Of a DNA stretch of 64,000 bases, positions 1-9,584 are shown one piece after another. The notes beneath the pieces were generated by a model, which saw only the letters and a program-made list of their open reading frames with translations, did no database searches and was not told where the DNA came from. The stretch spans positions 310,001 through 374,000 of the forward strand of contig NC_085851.1 of NCBI RefSeq assembly GCF_020906515.1, read 5' to 3'. The stretch comes from Vanrija pseudolonga (taxonomy: Eukaryota; Basidiomycota; Tremellomycetes; Trichosporonales; Trichosporonaceae). The first letter of the stretch is position 1. Each line of letters opens with the position of its first letter. Both the position numbers and the translations under genes were made by a program.

Positions 1-1
1 G

Positions 2-307
2 GCGTTTCTGCGCACAGCTCAAGGCCTCGCGGCAGCCCTTGGTACACCCTCGAGCGAGCTGCCTGAAGTCGAGGACGTCCTGCTACCCGAGTTCTGGCTT
101 GGCTACTCCTGCACGCCCGCTCAGCAGGCACGCGACCGGACCCACCTGGCAGGCATCATCGAGACACTTGGCCGCTTCAAGGTTGTCTGCAAGACACTCG
201 ATCAGTACAAGGCGACTCTCACACCCGCCCAAGAAGCAGCCGAGCTCGTGCCGAACCGCTCTATCCTCAAGGTGCTTCAAGGCCGTCCAGGCGGTGCTGG
301 AAGCTAG
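2..307 (+). CDS. F-box-like family protein, C-terminal fragment (cut by window start)
   Basis: The frame is open from the window edge and ends at a TAG at 305-307, so only the last 101 residues are seen. They match the C-termini of the two downstream copies: EAFLRTA corresponds to EAFLRIA and EAFLSSA, then an acidic LPEVEDVLLPEFW block (DVDDVLNPEFW downstream), then LDQYKATLTPAQEAAELV (YKATLTPEQAAAELV downstream). It is therefore the 3' end of another member of the tandem F-box-like array that fills 1-3.6 kb. The N-terminal F-box-like part lies outside the window. In F-box proteins the C-terminal part usually recruits the ubiquitination substrate; no repeat type is recognisable here, so the role is inferred from the family only. 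Confidence 0.75.
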   Translation, partial: AFLRTAQGLAAALGTPSSELPEVEDVLLPEFWLGYSCTPAQQARDRTHLAGIIETLGRFKVVCKTLDQYKATLTPAQEAAELVPNRSILKVLQGRPGGAGS

Positions 308-708
308 ACCTTCATCACCGAGCTTCAGGGGCTTTTCGGTTCAGACAGCACCACACGCCACCCATCCCTGCTAGCACAATGGGTGTGAGCAGATATAAAG
401 GGCATTCATGAATGCCAAATGAACTTCACCTCATTGTGCCCTTGGAGAGGGGTATCGGCCTGCATCATCACTAACAATGCTCTATCACCGCCTGCTGACA
501 CTGCTTGCAAGTGGCTATTGTGCTCTTACTATCGCTCGCTCCTGGCACACGCTCGCACCTTCATTTACATCACATCATTGACCACAGACACCCCATCACC
601 GCTGTTGACAGCGTCCAAGCCCATCGAGTCCAAGTGTACATATATGTCGTATCGACCTGCCATCTCGCCACTCGCCGCACCAACTGGTTCTCATAGCTAT
701 CGGCCATC
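308..708. other. Intergenic region between F-box-like paralogues
   Basis: About 400 bases without a supported gene. Short open frames here are not conserved with the flanking paralogues. It presumably holds the terminator of the upstream copy and the promoter of the copy starting at 709. Confidence 0.5.
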
Positions 709-1455
709 ATGGCATCTAGCTCGGTAACTGGAGATGCTTCCCCACCGCCCATCAAGTCACGCCTCGATCCGAGCTCCTTCCCCGAGATCATCGACGAGAT
801 CATCAAGCATGCCGACCGCGAAACCCGCCTCGCCGTCCGCGCATCAAGCCAGGCGTGTCGTGACCGCGTCGACGCCAAGCTCCTCAAGCACGTCATAGTT
901 GACAACAAATTCATCAACAAAGGAGTGTACGCCATACGCATCCTAGACCGGGAAGACATAAGGCTACCCCTGATTCCCTGGAAGAGCGTCGACGGTCAGG
1001 CTCAATCTGACACCGACGCCCAATTGTGGCAGCGGAGCCTTGATGAAGCCCGCCGATTAAAGCATATCAACATCGTCGACTGCTCCAACAGGTTCCTGTG
1101 GCCCGAGAGCATCTGCTTTCGGGAGGTCAGGTATACCCGTCTCCACTATATCTACGAGATACATCCGCCCCGATCGGTGCGCAACACGAGTCTCCCCTTA
1201 GCGGACCGACTCGTGATATTCGGTCTTTACGTGCCCAAGCGGCTGCCCCCGATGCATTCCGCGCCAAAGGGGGCCGACGGGGCCAAGGGCGAAGGGAGGT
1301 TCACGATCCTATGGATGGTCACTGTGAACCTCGTCAAACCTCACTTTATTTGGCAAGACCGCCAGAACAATTTACCCTTCCACTCCCATCACGCTCCACG
1401 GCCGGCACGGGAAGCTGCCGCTGCTGCCCTTCAGGCGCCGCCCCGAGAGGGGTGA
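709..1455 (+). pseudogene. F-box-like paralogue, truncated at the 3' side
   Basis: The ATG at 709 opens a frame whose first about 195 residues align with the intact copy at 2596. There is an F-box-like helix block (SSFPEIIDEIIKHADRETRL, then AVRASSQACRDRVDAKLLKH), a middle segment with LKHINIVDCSNRF (VKHFKVIDTAHGF in the intact copy), and ADRLVIFGLY (SDKLVVFCRC). Similarity ends near base 1310, about halfway through the family length. The remaining residues to the stop at 1455 look like out-of-frame filler. The next family-like stretch, in another frame from about 1328, restarts earlier in the protein than where this one stopped. That is what a deletion between two tandem copies would leave. 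An intron joining the two frames cannot be excluded, but would give a protein with a duplicated middle part. Confidence 0.5.
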
Positions 1456-2230
1456 CGCCACCGGCCAGCCGTCACCTATCGCCCGGTGGAGCGCGAACGC
1501 GCCCCAGCTCAAGCACGTCAAGGTCATCGACGCGTCTAACTCGTTCCAGTGGCCCACGGATATCTACTTGCCAAGCCTCAAGTACACGCGCTTGCACCAC
1601 ACGGAGCGCACGAACCAACCAGCGGCTGAGAGCCTCGTCTTCTTTGTCCGGCTGTTTCCTGCGCATCTCCCGAGGATGTACTCGACCGGCGCGAACAACA
1701 TTGTGACGTACACTTCCCCTCGCAAGGTCGTTGTGCGCCTTCTTCCGGGTAGCTTCTGCTCCTCCTCGCGTGACCTTGGCGACTTCCACCCCAGGTGGTC
1801 GCAAGTCAAGCACCTCGTCGTCATCGCCCCCACCGGCTTCGGTGAATTCCCTGGTGGCTGGAAGGGCTTCAACCAGCAGCTCCACCAGCTTTTGGAGATG
1901 ATGAGCAGCAGCCTCGACGGACCCAAGAGCGTGACGTGCGTAGGACTTGCCGAAGCCTTTCTCCGCATTGCTCGCCACTCCGTGAAGGACAACCTCGACC
2001 TGCCCGACGTCGATGACGTTCTGAACCCCGAGTTTTGGCGGTCGACTTACTTCAACCCCGCTCAGAACGTATACAACCGAGTGGAGCTCGGCCAGCTCTT
2101 GCACACCTTGGAGCACTTCAACGTCAAGTGCGTCACGACAAGCAAGTACAGGGCGAGTCTCACGCCCGAGGACGCGGCTGCCGAGCTGGTGGCGAATGGA
2201 GCCCTCCTTGGGTTCCGCGTTGACTGGTAG
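1328..2230 (+). pseudogene. F-box-like paralogue, lacking its N-terminal F-box
   Basis: This frame is open from 1328 to the stop at 2228-2230. From about base 1376 it matches the intact paralogue from residue 65 to the C-terminus: LKHVKVIDASNSF, VVVRLLPGSF (VVIHLLPGSF), SVTCVGLAEAFL (TITCVGLAEAFL), DVDDVLNPEFWRS (EVDDVLDPEFWRS) and LTPEDAAAELVANG. No ATG or F-box-like segment precedes it in frame; the first ATG is internal, at 1568. The C-terminal half is well preserved, so the truncation may be recent, or the frame may be reached by splicing from the copy starting at 709. I treat it as the 3' remnant of a second copy fused to the 5' remnant of the first. Confidence 0.5.
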
Positions 2231-2595
2231 AGTAGTAGCAGCGCAGGCACTGGCGGGGTGCCCTCCATGCATTAACTGGGATTGTCGGCCGATTATGGGT
2301 CGTGGTTTTGATTGGGCCCAGACGGCAGGCATGGTGATCCACTACTTGTCGGTGCGACTGCGGCGCGCCGCGGAGGGCTCAAACGCCCCCGTCACTCAAC
2401 TCGCACCGAACAACAAATCCGTTTTACACACACAACTGGTTGGCTTTCTTGTTCACTCCTCACTCACCAGCCATTCATCAACTGCACACTTGGACAATAA
2501 CAACTCCTCGGCCTAGACCAAGGTAGCTGAGCAAGTGAGTCAGTTAAGTACCACCCGTACCGCAGCACACCCTGACTCTTGGCCACCTCGCAGCC
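2231..2595. other. Intergenic region, promoter of the intact F-box-like gene
   Basis: About 365 bases with no supported gene; it precedes the intact copy at 2596. No clear TATA box or repeat was seen. Confidence 0.5.
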
Positions 2596-3636
2596 ATGTC
2601 CAACCGCGAACCAGCAACGGCCCCCGCCCGACCCCACCCCAAGGTCATCATCGACTACCGCTACTCCCCCGAGATCATGGACACGATCGTCGACAGCGCC
2701 GACCGAGGCGCGCTGCTCGCCCTCCGCGCCACCAGCAAGGAGTACCAAGACCGCGCGGACGCCAAGCTGTTCAGGCACATCAGCCTCGGCATGACGGTCA
2801 ACAAGCACATCCGGCTGCGCGACCCCTGCGACCGCAAATTGCCGCTGCGTGTTCGTGAGAACATGGCTCAGCACTGGAGCCTCTACGCCCCCCAGGTGAA
2901 GCATTTCAAGGTCATCGACACGGCGCATGGCTTCTCGTGTCCGGAGCGGCTGAATCTGCCACCGGTCGAGTATTCGCGTGTTCACAACGGCGCCCATCCA
3001 GGTCATTCTTTCGGCGTTGCATTTGAGCCCGTCTCCGACAAGTTGGTGGTGTTTTGCCGCTGCTTCCCAATGCAGGTGTCTCTGAAGAGGATGGTGATGA
3101 ATGCTGGGCCCAGCAGCATGGGACTCGCTGCCGGTCTCAAGGTCGTCATCCACCTTCTGCCTGGCAGCTTTGATTTCTACGCGCGCGACACCTTCGTAGC
3201 GACATGGGCCAAGGTTCCCGACCTCGTTATCATTACAGCAAGCTCCGCGCTGTCTACCAGTGACGCTTGGGTCCACCTTGGACACCACCTCGCTCGGCTT
3301 CTGAGAGTGGTTCGCAGGCGCAACGTCCCCATCCAGACGATTACGTGCGTGGGTCTAGCCGAGGCCTTTCTCTCCAGCGCCCGCCGCTACGAATCCGACG
3401 CGGCGTGCAACGCACCCGGTTGGCCTGAGGTCGACGATGTCCTTGACCCCGAGTTTTGGCGCTCAAATCCCACCACCCCCGCTCTATCAACCTACCATGA
3501 GGCCCAACTTGGCCAGATAACCAAGACCCTCCGCCAGTTCAACGTCAAGTGTGTCACGATGAGCCAGTACAAGGCGACCCTAACTCCCGAGCAAGCTGCT
3601 GCTGAACTGGTGGCCAACAGCCTGCTTCTGAGCTAG
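2596..3636 (+). CDS. F-box-like protein (intact member of tandem family)
   Basis: Single-exon frame of 346 residues. Residues 20-65 have the look of an F-box: PEIMDTIVDSADRGALLALR, then ATSKEYQDRADAKLFRHISL, with the expected leucine/arginine spacing (a Skp1-binding helix pair in known F-box proteins). The remainder has no recognisable LRR, WD or Kelch repeats but is shared with the neighbouring copies, including VVIHLLPGSF, ITCVGLAEAFL, EVDDVLDPEFW and YKATLTPEQAAAELV. If it is a true F-box protein, it would act as a substrate adaptor for an SCF ubiquitin ligase. That is inference from the N-terminal motif. The tandem arrangement with broken neighbours suggests a rapidly duplicating family. 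The start is the first ATG in frame and matches the position in the copy at 709. Confidence 0.75.
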   Translation: MSNREPATAPARPHPKVIIDYRYSPEIMDTIVDSADRGALLALRATSKEYQDRADAKLFRHISLGMTVNKHIRLRDPCDRKLPLRVRENMAQHWSLYAPQVKHFKVIDTAHGFSCPERLNLPPVEYSRVHNGAHPGHSFGVAFEPVSDKLVVFCRCFPMQVSLKRMVMNAGPSSMGLAAGLKVVIHLLPGSFDFYARDTFVATWAKVPDLVIITASSALSTSDAWVHLGHHLARLLRVVRRRNVPIQTITCVGLAEAFLSSARRYESDAACNAPGWPEVDDVLDPEFWRSNPTTPALSTYHEAQLGQITKTLRQFNVKCVTMSQYKATLTPEQAAAELVANSLLLS

Positions 3637-3707
3637 CTACAGTGCTGAATGGCGGTGTATGCATCTGGGCAGAGATTTGCCCCGCCCTGCGTCACCTCCT
3701 CTCTTCC

Positions 3708-4142
3708 CTACCACCATGTCGTTCCGGAACCCTTCGTTCCGACACCGACACCAGAGATCGGCGCCGCCTTGCTCTGGATAGCTTGGAGCAAGCGGGCAAG
3801 TTCAGCCAGCTGCTGCTGGATGGTGTTCCCGCGAACCTCGATACCAGCCCTCGCCTCGCTACGCTCCTCCTTGGGGCTCTGACTCGGCGTGTCGTCGCCC
3901 GAGAGCGTGGCGAGCACGTCGCGGAGGTACTCTTCGACCGAGGCGAGACCCGTTTTGGCGGCGTCGAGGTCGGCGTTGACGGTGGCAAGTTGGTCGTCGG
4001 TGAGCTCGGGCTGTGGGACATCGCCTGCGGGGGTATCGACCTCTCGCAGCTGGATGGCGGGGATGCTGCCTTCGATGGGTGACGGGGCGGCGGCTACTGA
4101 CCCGGCCAGTGCAAAGATGGTGACAAGGGTAGCGAGCTTCAT
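3708..4142 (-). CDS. Small secreted protein of unknown function
   Basis: The chosen start (ATG at 4142-4140) gives 144 residues that begin with a clean signal peptide: a short basic n-region (MK), a hydrophobic core LATLVTIFALAGSVA, and a probable cleavage after AAA or AP. The mature part is acidic and helical in character (ELTDDQLATVNADLDAAK, then NTIQQQLAELARLLQAI), with no cysteines and no recognised domain. The frame stays open upstream for another 53 residues rich in Pro/His, but that stretch precedes the signal peptide and is more likely 5' UTR. A TATA-like CATAAAAG lies about 90 bases upstream of the chosen start. Role unknown; a cell-wall or secreted helper protein is possible. Confidence 0.75.
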   Translation of the reverse strand: MKLATLVTIFALAGSVAAAPSPIEGSIPAIQLREVDTPAGDVPQPELTDDQLATVNADLDAAKTGLASVEEYLRDVLATLSGDDTPSQSPKEERSEARAGIEVRGNTIQQQLAELARLLQAIQSKAAPISGVGVGTKGSGTTWW

Positions 4143-5167
4143 GGTGTGGGGGTGAGGATGTGCCGGTTTGGGTGGATGAGGATGGGACGGTTGTGAGGAG
4201 GTGGGCTTCTGCGCGGGGCGAAGGAGGCCTTTTATGCCAGTCCCAACTGCAAACGAATGCTTGGCATGGCTGGCGGGTTGGAGTCGTGATTGCCATCCCA
4301 CCCTGCCCCGGCGTATCGATCGGAGGCCGTTCCGCCACCAAAACAGGTAGGGAGCCCACGGTGACCTCTACCTCACGATGATCATGTTCCCAGGACACCC
4401 AGGACATGGTCAATCTCGGAGAGGGGCGGGGGTGATGAAACACGCCGGAGAGGAGACGCGTCATGGTCGAGAACATGTTCCGAGGCTCGACCCGCCAGTG
4501 CTCGGTGCTGGATCCCGCTCGAGAATTACATACGTATGTCTCTCATGCGTAATGTAATGTCCGGCACCATCCCCGCCGTCGGTGTCGCGAAGAAGCGACC
4601 TGAAACGCAATGACCGCGGTCGCGGGTCAGGTACAAATACATGCCGTCGTACTACCATGGATACAGCCGCTCGCAATGTTCGCCTGCTGCATGTAGCCCT
4701 TCAGAACTGGCATTGGGGACGCGGAACTGGTGCTTGAGCAGTCTCGCGTACATTCTTCAGGTGGCCGGTGACACGGCAACGATGTGGCGACTAATATGTA
4801 GTTCATTCCCATCCGCCACGCCGCCACGCGCCACAAAGGGGTTTGTCACTTCTTGGCATGCGGAGCCCCGGGTCTAGTTTAGCACCGCCCGAGATCGTCA
4901 CGGGACCGCGGAACGAGTACTGACGAACGTGTCACTTGTAGTAGAGCAAGAGGTTGGTTCATCACTGCACACCTGCAGCGTGTATATGCATGGTGTGTAC
5001 AGAGTTTGGCATGGGTATACGAGAAAAGAGCTTAGGGGCCGCTTACGCCGTGGTCTGGCCACGGCGTGCCCTTTGACATGATCTGGAGACAACGGAGAAG
5101 GGGGACGTCACGGGTCTAGGATGGGGCGTTGAGGGGGATGGTCGGGGCAAGTCGCGCTGCTGCGCGC
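4143..5167. other. Intergenic region of about 1 kb
   Basis: It lies between the start of the small secreted protein gene and the 3' end of the first WW gene. Apart from the TATA-like element, nothing with coding or repeat character stands out. Short frames on both strands lack splice structure and family resemblance. Confidence 0.5.
4228..4236 (-). promoter_or_regulatory. TATA-like element of the small secreted protein gene
   Basis: On the minus strand the sequence reads CATAAAAGG, 86-94 bases upstream of the ATG at 4142. This suits a core promoter and supports choosing the inner start codon. Confidence 0.45.
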
Positions 5168-6057
5168 TTACCACTTGCTGTAGCTCGAGGTCTGCGAGTA
5201 CGACTGGCCGCCGCCGCCGAAGAAGGGAGGGGGGCCGTTGGGGGGACGCGAGTTCTTGCGCTTGCTGATGAGGTGCGAAAGCAGCAGGGCGCCGCCAGCA
5301 CCGATACCGCCCGCGAGCATGGTACCGCCAAAGCCCATGCCGCCGCCCGAGTTGCCGCTCGAGTAGCCCGAGTTGTGCGAGTTGCCGGCAAACATCTTGT
5401 GGCCGAGGCCGCCGGCGGCCGCGCCGACGAGGAACGAGCCGATGCCGCGCTCGCCGTTGGCGCCGCCCTCGCCAAACTGCACCTCCGAGCCGGGGGGACC
5501 GCCGCCGGGCGCGGCGCCGCCGTTGTCAAAGGCCGCACGCGTCTGCACCTGCTCGTCCGAGGGCTGGCCGGGGGCCGAGCCGGGCTTCTGCCAGGTCACC
5601 TCGCCAGTCGCGGTGTTGGTGTAGTAGATGCACTTGTACGTCTCGTCAAAGTCGCGCTCCCTGGGTATGTCAGCGAGGGAGCGAGGGCACGTCACACTGA
5701 AACTCACCATCCAGGGGGGAGGTCGTCGGTCGCGCCCTGCGCAAGGTGGCCGCCGCCAGAGGGGGCACCGCTGCCGTACTGGTTCGAGCCGGCGTTGTAG
5801 CCGGGCTGCTGGTCGCCGTAGAACGACGAGGCTGCGCCGCCACCGCTCTGCTGCTGCTGGCCGCCCCACTGGTTGTTCTGCTGGCCACCGTACTGGTTGT
5901 TGTTGTTGTACTGGTCGTTGCCGCCCCAGCCGCCGCCCTGCTGCTGCTGACCGCCCCAGCCACCACCCTGCTGCTGCTGCTGGCCGCCCCAGCCGCCCTG
6001 CTGGTTGTTGTTGTAGCCGCCGCCGTACTGGTCGTTACCGCCGTAGTTGTAAGACAT
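5168..6057 (-). CDS. WW-domain protein with Gly/Asn/Gln-rich N-terminus and glycine-zipper tail
   Basis: Two exons, 6057-5708 and 5660-5168, give 280 residues. The 48-nt intron (GTGAGT..CCCAG) splits the first WW tryptophan codon: LPPGW then ERDFDETYKCIYYTNTATGE and VTWQKP, a complete WW domain with both tryptophans and the YY pair that binds proline-rich ligands. Residues 1-100 are a low-complexity, prion-like segment of GGW, QQQ and NNN units. After the WW domain come two glycine-rich hydrophobic stretches (GIGSFLVGAAAGGLGHKMF and GGTMLAGGIGAGGALLLSHL) followed by KRK, resembling a glycine zipper that could insert in or pack against membranes. A shorter paralogue with the same order lies just downstream on the same strand (7082-7788). 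Function unknown; similar WW/Gly-rich proteins in fungi are uncharacterised to my knowledge. Confidence 0.85.
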
Positions 6058-7081
6058 GGTTGGGTTCGTGTGTGAGAGTGTTGAGGGGGGAGAGTGTTGA
6101 GAGAGTAGATTGTGTGAGTGAGAGGGGGGATGAGGGCACGTCTTGGGTCTGACCTTATAGTGCGGGATGAGGCGGTGGGGGCGGTGAGGCCGGTAGAGGG
6201 TTGGGGGGGTACGTGTCGCGCCGCGGCTGTGCAGTGCAGTGGTCCGGTTCCTTGGCCGCGTTTTGATCCCGCCGGCACTGACTGAGCACTGGCCACCTAC
6301 AGTCTTGGCGGCGTCTCTCGAGGCAAGGCGGTGAATAACACGACGTCATTGATTTGATTCCGCTAATAAGCAGCTCATCGTGGCAGTGGCTTAATCTGCA
6401 CAGCTTTAATAACAACAGCAGTGCCGCGACTGGATCGACTGGAACGACTGGAACAATGTGAAGCGGCATTCTGCGAGAATGACGGAGATGGCAGGACGCA
6501 GGAAGCAGTGCCCAGCTCGATCTACGACGATCTGAAACGCGACTATCGAGTCGTTGGGGCAACAGTAAGGAGAGGCGACCGAGCAAGGCCAAGACACCGC
6601 CCAGTGGAGGCGGGTGCGGCGGCGCCTCTTCGAAGCGAGGAGCAGTCAGCGGGTGCTTGTGCTTCACGTACTGCTTACTGGCCGACGGTGGGTCACTGAC
6701 GCCGACTGCCGGGCCCAGACTCGTGGCGGACGCGCGACTCTTTCCGGCCGGTGCGTGTTCGCGTGGCGTGGCTGGTGCGAGGCATGCAAAGTGGACGGAC
6801 GCGTCCGCAACCACGCTCGCGACTGCGACCGCGTCGTCGTCAGGGCGCGCTCACGTTGTTATCCGCATTAAGCATGACTGCACCGCCACACTCGCCACCT
6901 ATTCATGGGCTGGGTATCAAGCTCAGAGCACACCACATGACTCCTGCTGGCGTACTGCACTGATAACAACACTCATGGACGTGTATGCATGCCCTAGGAA
7001 CGATACGAGACAATGCGAGTGGACTGGTACAACATGAACCCAAGAACGTGAGACTCGGAAAGAGAACGACGCGCGGCCACC
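6058..7081. other. Intergenic region between the two WW genes
   Basis: About 1 kb, the promoter of the first WW gene plus the terminator of the second. It contains a TG/AG-rich leader just upstream of 6057. No gene is supported on either strand. Confidence 0.5.
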
Positions 7082-7788
7082 TTAGCAGTGGTGGTGGTGG
7101 TGGTGCTTGCCATGCTTGCCGTACTTGCCGCCGTGGTGGTGACCGCCGCCGCCGTGCGAGTTGTTGTTGTTGTTCTGAAGAGAGTCAGCCTTGTCACAAC
7201 ACAAAACACAGCCGCACTCACGCTGAGGAGCTTGCCGAGCAGGAGGCCGCCGGCGGCCGCAGCACCGCCAATGGCGAGGCCCGTGCCGACGCCCATGCCG
7301 CCGCTGGGCTTGTTGGGCGGGGGCGCGTACTGCTGCTGGGGGTATCCGCCGTAGCCCGGGTTGTAGCCCTGCTGTGGGGGGTAGTACTGCTGCTGGGGCT
7401 GCTGCTGGGGCTTGTTGGCAAAGATCTTGTGCCCGATGGCGCCGGCACCCGCGCCGACGAGGAACGAGCCCATGCCGCGCTCGCCGTCGGCCGCACCGCC
7501 CGGCGCGCCGGCCTCGCCGTACTGCCCCTGCTGGTTGTACTGGTTCTGGCTGTTGTAGTCGTGCTTCTGGTCCCCGTAGTACGAGTTGGCCTGGCCGCCC
7601 GCCTGCTGGTTGTACGCTGGTGGCGCGGACGCGGGGTGCTCCCACTGCGTGATGTTGGTCTCGGGGTTGACGTAGTAGTAGGCGTTGTAGTTGGCGTCCC
7701 ACTGGGCGATCCTGCGGGGGTGTTAGAGGGCGTTGGTGGTGGCGAGGGGGGCGACTTACCAGGGGTGGGGGACGGAGGGGGCGGACAT
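7082..7788 (-). CDS. WW-domain protein with glycine-zipper and His-rich C-terminus
   Basis: Three exons, 7788-7760, 7711-7222 and 7174-7082, encode 203 residues. The first exon gives only MSAPSVPHP plus part of W. The WW domain then continues as IAQWDANYNAYYYVNPETN and ITQWEHP. A Gln/Tyr/Asn-rich linker follows, then GMGSFLVGAGAGAIGHKIF and GGMGVGTGLAIGGAAAAGGL, the same glycine-rich hydrophobic pair as in the neighbour at 5168-6057. The last exon adds a striking tail of NNNNN, GGGGHHHGGKYGKHGK and six histidines before a terminal Cys, a possible metal-binding segment. Both introns split in the expected phases and carry GTAAGT/GTGAGT donors. The shared domain order makes the two genes tandem paralogues. 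Function unknown. Confidence 0.85.
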
Positions 7789-8182
7789 GGTGAGTGTGGT
7801 GGGTGTGGTTGGTGGTTGTGGGTGAAGTTGCTTGGAGAGCAAGTGCGTGTGTGAGTGCGTGTTGGGGGAAGAGTCAACTTGCAACCGCCCACCGCCGCTT
7901 AAGTATCCCTTGCTGCCATCCTTTGTCTGTGCCAAGAATAATCCAGACCGAGTCAATTCATGGCACAAGGATGTTTCGTGCAGCAACAGTGCCCCCAGAA
8001 AGTGTTGCGCTCGGCGCCAAGATCGGCGTCGGGCCGCGCTGTTTCAGACATCGCCGCGACGGCGCCCGGCCACCACACGCGTCATGCAGTGCTCCGACAC
8101 GTCGGAAATACCCCCGCCATTGTGCGATTTCATCGCTAATCTGCACCGCACGCATCATCGACTGCAATAACAGCCAGCTATC
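7789..8182. other. Divergent promoter region
   Basis: About 390 bases separate the second WW gene (minus strand) from the ABHD11-like gene (plus strand). A TG-repeat-rich leader lies next to the WW start. No additional gene is seen. Confidence 0.5.
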
Positions 8183-9393
8183 ATGAGCAGTATGCGGATA
8201 CTTGGCACTGCGCGATCGCCAGCAGCGCGACCGCGTCTACCGACGCTGCCGAGCGCGACCGGCGCGCGCGCCCACGCCCGTGCCTACGCCAACACGACGG
8301 TCGACCTCGCATACGACGTCTTCCCCCCGCCCAAGGCGCGCCCCGAGGCCGCGGGCCAGAGCCTGGTCATTGCCCATGGCCTGTTTGGGTCCAAGCAGAA
8401 CTGGCGCAGTCTGGCCAAGGGGTTCGCGCAGAAGCTCGGCATGCCGGTGTACACTGTTGTGAGTGGGCGAGCGGCGAGCGGCGAGCGTAGCGAGCGCGAG
8501 AGCGAGCCGAGAGGCGCGACCCTCACGCTGCCGACGTCGCAGTCGAGAGGCGCCGCGGTGACTCACTGCCCCGGCAGCGCGCCACTTGCTCGCACAAACA
8601 AGCTCACGCTGACGCCCCGCCAGGACCTGCGCAACCACGGCGCGTCGCCGCACGCCACGCCGCACACATACGCGGCGATGGCGGACGACCTGGCCGCCTT
8701 CATGGCCAAGCACGACCTGCAGCGCGTCAACCTCATGGGGCACAGCATGGGCGGGAAGGCAAGCATGGTGGTTGCGCTGAGTGAGGCCTTGAATAAGCCG
8801 GTTAGGAGCTTGATCTCGGTGGACATGAGCGCCGCCGCGACCAAGCTGAGCCCGGAGTGAGTGGGCGTGTGGGGCATTGCCTCGTCGCCTGGTTGTGGTC
8901 CCTCGGCCCTGCTCGGCGCGCTGACGCGCGCCTCGCACCTCGCAGCTTCGTCTCGTACATCGACGGCATGATCGAGATCCAAGACGCCCACGTGCCCTCC
9001 CGTGCCGCCGCCGACGCCCTGCTGCAGAAGTACGAGCCCGCGCTCAGCATCCGCCAGTTCCTGCTCACCAACGCCGTGGCGCGCGACGACGGCGTGATCG
9101 ACTTCCGCATCCCGCTGCGCCTGCTCAAGCTGCAGGTGGACAATCTCGGCCGGTTTCCATTCACCCCGCCGCCGCCTGTCACGCCGACATCCCCGCAGTG
9201 GGACGGGCCGGCGCTGTTCATCAAGGGCGGCGACAGCAAGTACCTCAACAAGTACAACATCCCTGTTTGCCAGGCATACTTCCCCAACATGCGCCTCGAG
9301 ACCCTCGAGGGCGCCGGGCACTGGGTGCATGCTGAAAAGCCCAAGGAGGTCGTCGAGCTCGTGTACGAGTTTGTCAACTCGGTCAAGGAGTAG
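8183..9393 (+). CDS. Alpha/beta hydrolase, ABHD11 (IMO32) type, probably mitochondrial
   Basis: Exons 8183-8458, 8624-8856 and 8946-9393 give 318 residues. The order is that of ABHD11: an HG oxyanion segment (IAHGLFGSKQNWRSLAK), VYTVDLRNHGASPH, the nucleophile elbow GHSMGG with its serine, VDMSAA, then FVSYIDGM, SIRQFLLTN, LFIKGGDS, and a final GAGHWVHAEKPKEV carrying the catalytic histidine. The N-terminal about 35 residues are Arg/Ala/Ser-rich without acidic residues, typical of a mitochondrial presequence. ABHD11 family members are mitochondrial serine hydrolases; the human protein is linked to protection of lipoylated 2-oxoglutarate dehydrogenase. The first intron (165 nt) is the longest in the gene. 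The final exon is convergent with the oxidase gene at 9585. A second in-frame ATG at 8192 could also serve. Confidence 0.9.
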
Positions 9394-9403
9394 GCGCGGG
9401 CGC

Positions 9404-9487
9404 GCGTCACTAGACGAGGCCACGGCCGTCAACTAGACGAGGCTGCGGGCGTCACTAGACGAGGCTTCGGCCGTCACTAGACATATG
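9404..9487. repeat. Short tandem repeat between convergent genes
   Basis: Four imperfect units of about 23-25 bases, each containing CGTCACTAGACGAGG or a close variant, start just after the stop codon of the ABHD11-like gene. The last unit is truncated into CGTCACTAGACATATG. The repeat sits in the roughly 190-base gap between two convergent genes and could affect their 3' ends. Confidence 0.7.
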
Positions 9488-9584
9488 TATCCATACGGAA
9501 TGCCGCGGGCAGATACTTTACACGAAGGAGGCAGTGTACACAGGAAGGAGCGAAGCGTGGCTTGGCCGCGAGTCGCTTGCGGCT

